From assembly GCA_031285815.1 (NCBI GenBank), contig JAITVM010000195.1, positions 1 to 6,406 of the forward strand: a DNA stretch of 6,406 bases, written 5' to 3'. This document shows, one piece after another, positions 1 through 4,149 of this stretch. Source of the stretch: Clostridiales bacterium (lineage in GTDB: Bacteria > Bacillota > Clostridia > Lachnospirales > JAITVM01). Numbering within the stretch: the stretch's first letter is position 1; every line of letters begins with the position of its first letter. Under the pieces are notes generated by a model. That model was not told the DNA's origin, did not search any database, and worked only from the letters and a program-made list of their open reading frames with translations. A program made the position numbers and the translations under genes.

Positions 1-39
1 TAAAATCGAATAAATCGTAATTGTAAATAAAGAGTCCAT
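1..39 (-). CDS. mraY: Partial 5' end of gene downstream of murF, probable mraY
   Basis: Only 13 codons are visible (MDSLFTITIYSIL, read from an ATG at 39-37) before the window ends. They begin a hydrophobic stretch, as expected for the first membrane helix of a multi-pass protein. The ATG lies 7 bases after the murF stop codon and is served by the GAGGTGA at 53-47, so translation is probably coupled to murF. In Firmicute dcw clusters the gene after murF is usually mraY (phospho-MurNAc-pentapeptide transferase, which moves UDP-MurNAc-pentapeptide onto undecaprenyl phosphate). The identity rests on synteny and hydrophobicity alone. That a gene starts here is fairly sure; that it is mraY is a reasonable guess. 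Confidence 0.5.
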   Translation of the reverse strand, partial: MDSLFTITIYSIL

Positions 40-46
40 TCTTTTT

Positions 47-53
47 TCACCTC
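47..53 (-). promoter_or_regulatory. Ribosome binding site overlapping the murF stop codon
   Basis: GAGGTGA on the minus strand contains the murF TGA stop and lies 7 bases before the ATG at 39-37. This overlap of a Shine-Dalgarno sequence with a stop codon is typical of tightly coupled operon genes and supports the start chosen for the downstream gene. Confidence 0.7.
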
Positions 54-1432
54 AATAATATGTTCTCTACAATTTCTTCAAAATGCATTCCACGGGATGC
101 TTTTACCAGAATTGTATCATCTTTTTGCAATATCTTATTCAAGTTTTCAAATAAGGCCCCAGCGCCTTCAAAATAAATTGCCCGTTGATTCTCGGTATCG
201 CTAACTACTATAAGCTTTGCCGCACCCTCATAAATATTATAGGCCTTATCCCCAACAGATATAATTATATCAATGCCAGAATTATAGGCGTACTCACCAA
301 CCTCATTATGCAAGGGCGGCGACTGGCTGCCTAATTCAAGCATGTCGCCTAAAATACAAATTTTCCGCCCTGGTGCATGTGATAAAACATCCAAGGCCGC
401 TTTCATCGAATCCGGGTTAGCATTATAAACATCATTTAAAATTGTATAGCCCGCCGACTTAATTACTTCCATCCTCATATCGGAAGCTTCAAAGCTTTCC
501 AGACCATTTTTAATTTGTTCATTGCTAAGGCCTAAGGCCGCCCCAACCGCCGACGCCGCTAGTGCGTTTAAAACCATATGCTTGCCCGGCTTTTTTAAAC
601 ATACATTAAACGAATTGCTACCAGAATTTATATCAAAGGTTACCCCGTCAAGCCCATTATATATTATATTAGCAGCATAAAAATTATTGTCAGAATTTGA
701 GCCGTAAAAAATAATATTTTGGCCAGGCAGTGTTTTAAGCATGTCATCATCGCCACATAAAATTTTTTCGCCACTACTGCCCATATAATCAAAAATTTCG
801 GTTTTAGCTTTCAAAATACCTTTTCTAGAGCCCAGATTTTCTATATGTGAAACCCCTATATTAGTTATTAATGCAATATCAGGCGCTGCCACCTTGCTCA
901 AATTATGGATCTCGCCAAAATGGTTCATGCCCATTTCTAAGACACATACTTCTGTATCTGGGTTTATTTTAAATATTGTTAAAGGGAGCCCAATTTCATT
1001 ATTAAAATTCCCAGATGTTTTAAGTGTATTATATTTTTGCGACAAAACGGCCGCAACCATGTCCTTAGTTGTAGTCTTACCCGAGCTGCCTGTAATAGCC
1101 ACAACCTTTATGCCAAACAGGCGCCGGTAGTACCCGGCCAGCAGCAGCAATGCTTCTTTCGTATCTGCTACTTTAATATATGGGCGGCTTATATTAATAT
1201 ATTTTTCTGATATACAGCAAACTGCACCTTTATCGAATGCCCCTTCTATAAAACTATGCCCATCAAAATTTTCACCGCGTATAGCAATAAATAATTTCCC
1301 CTGAAGGCATTTCCTTGAATCAATTTCTACGCCAGAAACTTTTATATCAAGAAAACTGTTTTTTGTCGAGGGGTTGAAAATAAGCTCGCCTGAAACAGCA
1401 TCAATTATCTCTTGTATACTTAACCCAACCAT
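47..1432 (-). CDS. murF: UDP-N-acetylmuramoyl-tripeptide--D-alanyl-D-alanine ligase (MurF)
   Basis: MurF is the cytoplasmic ATP-dependent ligase that adds D-Ala-D-Ala to UDP-MurNAc-tripeptide, the last soluble step of peptidoglycan precursor synthesis. The 461 residues show the three-domain Mur ligase plan at normal family length. The N-terminal substrate domain holds SGVEIDSR (33-40) and LFIAIRGENFDGH (47-59). The central ATPase domain has the P-loop GSSGKTTT (115-122), GNFNNEIGLPLT (141-152), EMGMNHFGEI (166-175) and a KAK segment (208-210) where the family has its conserved, usually carbamylated lysine. The C-terminal domain carries the MurF signature NDVYNANPDSM (333-343) and LGDMLELG (361-368). 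The start is the ATG at 1432-1430, six bases after a GGAGG; a TTG five codons further upstream lies across that site and is rejected. A 231-base non-coding spacer separates it from spoVD, so it may have its own promoter or depend on read-through. The product is essential in most bacteria. Confidence 0.96.
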   Translation of the reverse strand: MVGLSIQEIIDAVSGELIFNPSTKNSFLDIKVSGVEIDSRKCLQGKLFIAIRGENFDGHSFIEGAFDKGAVCCISEKYINISRPYIKVADTKEALLLLAGYYRRLFGIKVVAITGSSGKTTTKDMVAAVLSQKYNTLKTSGNFNNEIGLPLTIFKINPDTEVCVLEMGMNHFGEIHNLSKVAAPDIALITNIGVSHIENLGSRKGILKAKTEIFDYMGSSGEKILCGDDDMLKTLPGQNIIFYGSNSDNNFYAANIIYNGLDGVTFDINSGSNSFNVCLKKPGKHMVLNALAASAVGAALGLSNEQIKNGLESFEASDMRMEVIKSAGYTILNDVYNANPDSMKAALDVLSHAPGRKICILGDMLELGSQSPPLHNEVGEYAYNSGIDIIISVGDKAYNIYEGAAKLIVVSDTENQRAIYFEGAGALFENLNKILQKDDTILVKASRGMHFEEIVENILLR

Positions 1433-1438
1433 AAAAAA

Positions 1439-1443
1439 CCTCC
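1439..1443 (-). promoter_or_regulatory. murF ribosome binding site (GGAGG)
   Basis: GGAGG lies six bases before the ATG at 1432-1430. It fixes the murF start at this ATG rather than at the upstream in-frame TTG (1447-1445). Confidence 0.8.
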
Positions 1444-1492
1444 GCAAAATATATGCACATCATATATATCTAAGTTATATCTACTTTAAAAA

Positions 1493-1513
1493 GTGCCGCA
1501 GTTAGTGGGGCAC
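1493..1513 (-). terminator. Weak terminator-like hairpin in the murF leader
   Basis: On the minus strand GTGCC (1513-1509) and GGCAC (1497-1493) can pair around an 11-base loop, directly followed by TTTTT (1492-1488). An alternative GCCG/CGGC pairing overlaps it. The stem is short, so this would be an inefficient terminator or attenuator, leaving some transcription to reach murF. Confidence 0.35.
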
Positions 1514-1517
1514 GGCC

Positions 1518-1557
1518 TACAGCCAACGCACTGCTGTTTTGAAATATGTTGGCTGTA
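1518..1557 (-). repeat. 10-bp perfect inverted repeat upstream of murF
   Basis: TACAGCCAAC (1518-1527) and GTTGGCTGTA (1548-1557) are exact reverse complements around a 20-base loop. The loop contains GCAGT on the minus strand, complementary to ACTGC in the loop of the following hairpin (1502-1498). It could be an RNA stem of a leader, a protein-binding operator, or part of a dispersed repeat; the sequence alone does not decide. Confidence 0.5.
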
Positions 1558-1602
1558 CATACTAATATACTACAAATTTCTGGGCTCTGCCATATATATT
1601 TG

Positions 1603-1620
1603 AAAAATTATCGAATTTTT
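1603..1620 (-). repeat. AT-only inverted repeat downstream of spoVD
   Basis: AAAAATT (1603-1609) and AATTTTT (1614-1620) pair perfectly around a four-base loop, 44 bases after the spoVD stop. With no G-C pairs it would be a poor terminator. It may mark the 3' end of the spoVD message, but this is weak. Confidence 0.25.
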
Positions 1621-1663
1621 AGCCGTATTTATTTTTAGTTATAGGCTCCATCAACCATTATAT

Positions 1664-3631
1664 TTAAAGCCCATCCTGCGTTTTATCACCAGTATAAACC
1701 GTTACCCTTGAGCCTAGGTTTACTATTTCATTTTCCAGCGGGAACTGCTTAATAATAATATCCCCTTCGCCTTGTACCTCTATTTCTAATTTCAGCCCCT
1801 TTAATACCTCTTTCGCTTCGCTAACATTTAATTTTACCAAGCCCGGTATTTTTACTTCAATTGCCTCCGGCAGTTTAAGCTCTTCTTCTGTAAACCTTGG
1901 GCTTATATTTAAATATGGCAGTGCGTTCTCTAATAAGCTTTTCATAACCGGCCCAGCTACTTGCCCGCCATAATAAATACCTTGCGGCTCGTCGATTAAC
2001 ACTAAAGAAATTACTTTTGGGTCATCTACCGGGGCTATTGTCAAAATAGAGGAAATATATTTGCCTGTACGCCGCGGTAATTTTTCTGATGTTGCCGTTT
2101 TGCCGCCTATCCTATAGCCAGGCACATAAGTCTTATTTCCTGAGCCAGCTGAAACAACTGCTTCCAATGCGGTTTTCATAGTTTCGCTAACATTATCCGA
2201 GAGCATTTTATCTGATATGGGGTACTCTAAATTCCCTGTAATTTCACCATCGGCACTTAATATTTGCTTGCCGAAATGCGGCGTTACCAAATAACCGCCG
2301 TTTACGGCCGCAGATGCCGCACGCAAAAGCTGTAGCGGGGTTATTTGAAAGCTTTGCCCAAAACTCATAGTAGCAAGCTCAACCGACCCTATATTTTCAA
2401 GCTTATGCATAATCCCCACTGCTTCACCAGGCAAATCAATACCTGTTTTATCTTTAAAGCCAAATTTCATCATATACTCATAAAACACTTCCGCACCCAG
2501 CTCTTCCCCTATTTTCATAAAAACAGGGTTGCAGGAGTTTTGTACCCCCTCAATAAAATTTTGCTGGCCATGCGAACGCGGGTGGCGCCAACATTTAATC
2601 TGGCGCCCGCCAACTGTAACCGAACCGCTGCAATTATATGTAGATTCGCCGGTAACCTTACCTTCTTGAAGGCCTGCGGCCGATGTTATTATTTTGAAAG
2701 TCGAGCCCGGTTCATATGTATCATTTATACTAAAATTACGCCACATTTGGTTCAAATAATTATTCTTGTCTTTATCCGGCAACGAATCCCAAATTGCGGC
2801 TAAGCTTTCATTATTTATAGTAAATGGGTCATTTAAATCAAAGTCCGGCTTATTAGCCATAGCCAATATTTCACCATTTTGGATGTCCATCATTATAATA
2901 GCGCCCCTTTTGGCACTCTTAGCCTCTAATGTGGCAGCCAATATTTGTTCCGCATATTGTTGGATTACAACATCTATAGTTGTAACAAGGTTATTGCCAT
3001 CTTCCGGCGCTATACGCTCCTCAATGCCATTTTTTAATTCTATCCCCCCGGCATCAGCCTCGGTTAATATTTTTCCGCTTTTACCCATTAAGTAATCATT
3101 ATATTTTGCCTCTAGCCCTATTATGCCTTGGTTGTCTTTCCCAACGAAGCCCAAAACCTGGCTGCCCATAGAAGAAAACGGGTACACCCTTTTTATATCT
3201 TCATCCACAATTATGCCCGGTATTTCCAGTTTCCTTATTTCGTCAGCCAATTCTTTAGGCACCTTAGTTTTAATACGTTCAAGCGCAACACGTTTATTCA
3301 CTTTTGTCATAACAGCGTTATAATCTAAATCCAACATTTCTGATAGCACACTAGCCACCTTTTGCTTATCCTTAATTTGTGAATTTATAACAGAAACAGA
3401 AGCCACCGTCTCATTAATAGCTATCGGCTCCATATTCCTATCATAAATTATCCCGCGTTTCGGTTTGATAAGCCTGTCACGGGTTTGCTGCTCATATGCA
3501 AGCGCCTGCCATTTATCTGCTTCAAATGCCTGTATAAAAAAAATCCGCACACATAGCAGTAATATTACCGATACAAAACAAACCATAACAAAAATTAATT
3601 TCCGTTTTATTAATAAAGTAGGTGTGTTCAT
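1664..3631 (-). CDS. spoVD: Class B penicillin-binding protein, SpoVD-like D,D-transpeptidase
   Basis: A membrane-anchored transpeptidase that cross-links peptidoglycan outside the membrane; the SpoVD type makes spore cortex. The 655 residues have a short cytoplasmic tail, one membrane helix (about 11-33), the RG.IYDRN dimerisation-domain motif (59-66), and the transpeptidase domain with STFK (310-313, nucleophile S310), SCN (366-368) and, where KTG is expected, KTA (511-513). A single PASTA domain covers about 592-647. Length, tandem position after a PBP with two PASTA domains, and the single PASTA domain all match B. subtilis SpoVD. The start is the ATG at 3631-3629, six bases after GGGGG; a TTG ten codons upstream lacks a better site. 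The gene follows a strong terminator, so it probably has its own promoter (see 3676-3704). Its only extracytoplasmic cysteines are C334, C347 and C367. The PBP class is very sure; a spore role is inferred, and a vegetative division or elongation PBP is the alternative. Confidence 0.85.
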   Translation of the reverse strand: MNTPTLLIKRKLIFVMVCFVSVILLLCVRIFFIQAFEADKWQALAYEQQTRDRLIKPKRGIIYDRNMEPIAINETVASVSVINSQIKDKQKVASVLSEMLDLDYNAVMTKVNKRVALERIKTKVPKELADEIRKLEIPGIIVDEDIKRVYPFSSMGSQVLGFVGKDNQGIIGLEAKYNDYLMGKSGKILTEADAGGIELKNGIEERIAPEDGNNLVTTIDVVIQQYAEQILAATLEAKSAKRGAIIMMDIQNGEILAMANKPDFDLNDPFTINNESLAAIWDSLPDKDKNNYLNQMWRNFSINDTYEPGSTFKIITSAAGLQEGKVTGESTYNCSGSVTVGGRQIKCWRHPRSHGQQNFIEGVQNSCNPVFMKIGEELGAEVFYEYMMKFGFKDKTGIDLPGEAVGIMHKLENIGSVELATMSFGQSFQITPLQLLRAASAAVNGGYLVTPHFGKQILSADGEITGNLEYPISDKMLSDNVSETMKTALEAVVSAGSGNKTYVPGYRIGGKTATSEKLPRRTGKYISSILTIAPVDDPKVISLVLIDEPQGIYYGGQVAGPVMKSLLENALPYLNISPRFTEEELKLPEAIEVKIPGLVKLNVSEAKEVLKGLKLEIEVQGEGDIIIKQFPLENEIVNLGSRVTVYTGDKTQDGL

Positions 3632-3636
3632 AAAAT

Positions 3637-3694
3637 GCCCCCATAAATAAAAATATAGCAATATACCGTTTAATAATTTTATGGCTATGGGGGC
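3637..3694 (-). repeat. 9-bp inverted repeat that includes the spoVD ribosome binding site
   Basis: On the minus strand GCCCCCATA (3694-3686) and TATGGGGGC (3645-3637) are exact complements separated by 40 bases. The downstream arm contains the GGGGG ribosome binding site. The upstream arm lies in the spacer of the candidate promoter at 3704-3676, so it would be present only in RNA started further upstream. The pairing is seen; its use as a switch is inferred. Confidence 0.45.
3638..3642 (-). promoter_or_regulatory. spoVD ribosome binding site (GGGGG), inside an inverted repeat
   Basis: GGGGG lies six bases before the ATG at 3631-3629. It is a poorer match to anti-Shine-Dalgarno than the GGAGG sites of the neighbouring genes. 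It is also the core of the arm TATGGGGGC (3645-3637), which is complementary to GCCCCCATA at 3694-3686. Confidence 0.5.
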
Positions 3695-3704
3695 CCAGTT
3701 ATTC
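3676..3704 (-). promoter_or_regulatory. Candidate sigma-E-type sporulation promoter of spoVD
   Basis: On the minus strand GAATAAC (3704-3698) and CATAAAAT (3683-3676) are separated by 14 bases. The Bacillus sigma-E consensus is roughly KMATATT, 14-15 bases, CATACAAT, so the -10 element differs at one base and the -35 element at its last two. Transcription would start near 3669, giving a leader of about 38 bases. The location just after a strong terminator and before a SpoVD-like gene supports it, and B. subtilis spoVD is known to have a sporulation promoter of its own. Such short motifs do arise by chance in AT-rich DNA. Confidence 0.45.
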
Positions 3705-3729
3705 CCTAAACAAAAAAACTCCCTAAAAC

Positions 3730-3757
3730 AAAAAACCTTAACTGCATCCAGTTAAGG
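3730..3757 (-). terminator. Rho-independent terminator after the acyl-carrier-like gene
   Basis: On the minus strand a perfect 9-bp stem, CCTTAACTG (3757-3749... on the opposite arm order) pairing with CAGTTAAGG (3744-3736), encloses a four-base loop and is followed by TTTTTT (3735-3730) and a further T-rich stretch. It starts 17 bases after the stop codon of the gene at 3775. It probably ends transcripts of the pbpB and acyl-carrier-like genes and separates them from spoVD. Confidence 0.85.
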
Positions 3758-3774
3758 CTCTTCTGATTTTATAG

Positions 3775-4014
3775 TCATGCCACTTCTACTTCATATTTTT
3801 TTAAGATCTCCTTACCTTTTTCGTAAGAAGAAAATTCTACGATGTCAGTAATATCAAAAATTATATCCAAGCACCTTTCAATTTTTGTTATTAAAGACAT
3901 ATGTGCAGTTGTGTCCCAATTCGGGGATTTGAATACTAACTTATCCCCCAATTCATCCTCAGTAATGTTAAGCGTTTCTATAAAGCATTTATCATATTTA
4001 GTCAAAAACTTCAT
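3775..4014 (-). CDS. Acyl-carrier-protein-like small protein lacking the attachment serine
   Basis: A 79-residue protein resembling the stand-alone acyl carrier proteins that carry a WDS..HM motif. The helical pattern, the segment WDTTAHMSLITKIE (33-46), FDITDIV (53-59) and the end SSYEKGKEILKKY (62-74) all fit that group. In working carriers the serine after the Asp receives 4'-phosphopantetheine; here that residue is Thr (T35, codon at 3912-3910), so it may not be modified. The start is the ATG at 4014-4012, eight bases after AGGAGG; a TTG 17 codons upstream would run through that site and is rejected. It sits between two PBP genes, 135 bases after pbpB, and ends at a strong terminator. No acyl-ligase, synthase or phosphopantetheinyl transferase gene is visible near it. 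The fold assignment is by motif recognition and fairly sure; the role is unknown. It could be a degenerate carrier or a protein-binding scaffold. Confidence 0.75.
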   Translation of the reverse strand: MKFLTKYDKCFIETLNITEDELGDKLVFKSPNWDTTAHMSLITKIERCLDIIFDITDIVEFSSYEKGKEILKKYEVEVA

Positions 4015-4022
4015 AAAAAACC

Positions 4023-4028
4023 CCTCCT
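4023..4028 (-). promoter_or_regulatory. Ribosome binding site of the acyl-carrier-like gene (AGGAGG)
   Basis: AGGAGG lies eight bases before the ATG at 4014-4012, embedded in GAGGAGGGG. This near-perfect site decides the start and suggests efficient translation of the small protein. Confidence 0.85.
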
Positions 4029-4056
4029 CAAATTTTATCTTTAGCAATGTATAGTA

Positions 4057-4076
4057 CTTCCACAATTACGCGGAAG
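4057..4076 (-). repeat. Small hairpin in the leader of the acyl-carrier-like gene
   Basis: On the minus strand CTTCCGC (4076-4070) and GTGGAAG (4063-4057) pair over seven positions, one of them G-U, around a six-base loop. It would lie at the very start of a transcript from the candidate promoter at 4109-4080, where it could stabilise the RNA or act as an operator. Its function is not known. Confidence 0.35.
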
Positions 4077-4079
4077 CAT

Positions 4080-4109
4080 AGTATAAATTATTATCGCCAT
4101 ATAGGCCAA
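4080..4109 (-). promoter_or_regulatory. Candidate housekeeping promoter of the acyl-carrier-like gene
   Basis: On the minus strand TTGGCC (4109-4104) and TATACT (4085-4080) are 18 bases apart. They match the sigma-A consensus at four of six and five of six positions. The -35 box overlaps the inverted repeat at 4105-4130. No terminator separates this gene from pbpB, so it may be read both from here and by read-through from the upstream gene. Confidence 0.4.
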
Positions 4110-4130
4110 GATACTTAATAGTATTTTGGC
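4105..4130 (-). repeat. Interrupted 5+5 bp inverted repeat after pbpB, possible operator
   Basis: GCCAA and ATACT (4105-4109, 4111-4115) mirror AGTAT and TTGGC (4120-4124, 4126-4130) around TAAT, with one non-matching pair (4110/4125). On the minus strand the T-run precedes rather than follows the stem, so it is not a terminator for pbpB. Because one arm overlaps the candidate -35 box it could bind a regulator. Confidence 0.4.
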
Positions 4131-4149
4131 AAAAAAACTGCGGTTAATT

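Larger units (their letters stand above)
1433..1663 (-). other. Structured non-coding spacer (leader) between spoVD and murF
   Basis: No ORF longer than about seven codons that starts with ATG is seen here on the minus strand. In transcription order it holds an AT-only inverted repeat (1620-1603), a 10-bp inverted repeat (1557-1518), a 5-bp hairpin followed by five T (1513-1488), an AT-rich stretch and the murF ribosome binding site. A TATATT at 1569-1564 could be a -10 element, placing a start near the first base of the 10-bp stem, but no convincing -35 box precedes it. Its length and structure contrast with the close spacing after murF and suggest a control point or an inserted repeat unit. 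Confidence 0.4.

Noticed and set aside
1433..1447. TTG start five codons upstream for MurF
   Set aside because: It runs across the GGAGG at 1443-1439, which is well placed for the ATG at 1432-1430.
2345..2803. Plus-strand open frame of 152 codons, and other plus-strand frames inside the PBP and murF genes
   Set aside because: They lie opposite well-conserved coding sequence, have no recognisable domain and no good ribosome binding site; they are antisense shadows.
3632..3661. TTG start ten codons upstream for the SpoVD-like protein
   Set aside because: It would translate through the GGGGG ribosome binding site; the ATG at 3631-3629 gives a normal short cytoplasmic tail before the membrane helix.
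4015..4065. 17-residue N-terminal extension of the acyl-carrier-like protein from a TTG
   Set aside because: The extension is a translation of the AGGAGG ribosome binding site region, and carriers of this type begin near the chosen ATG.
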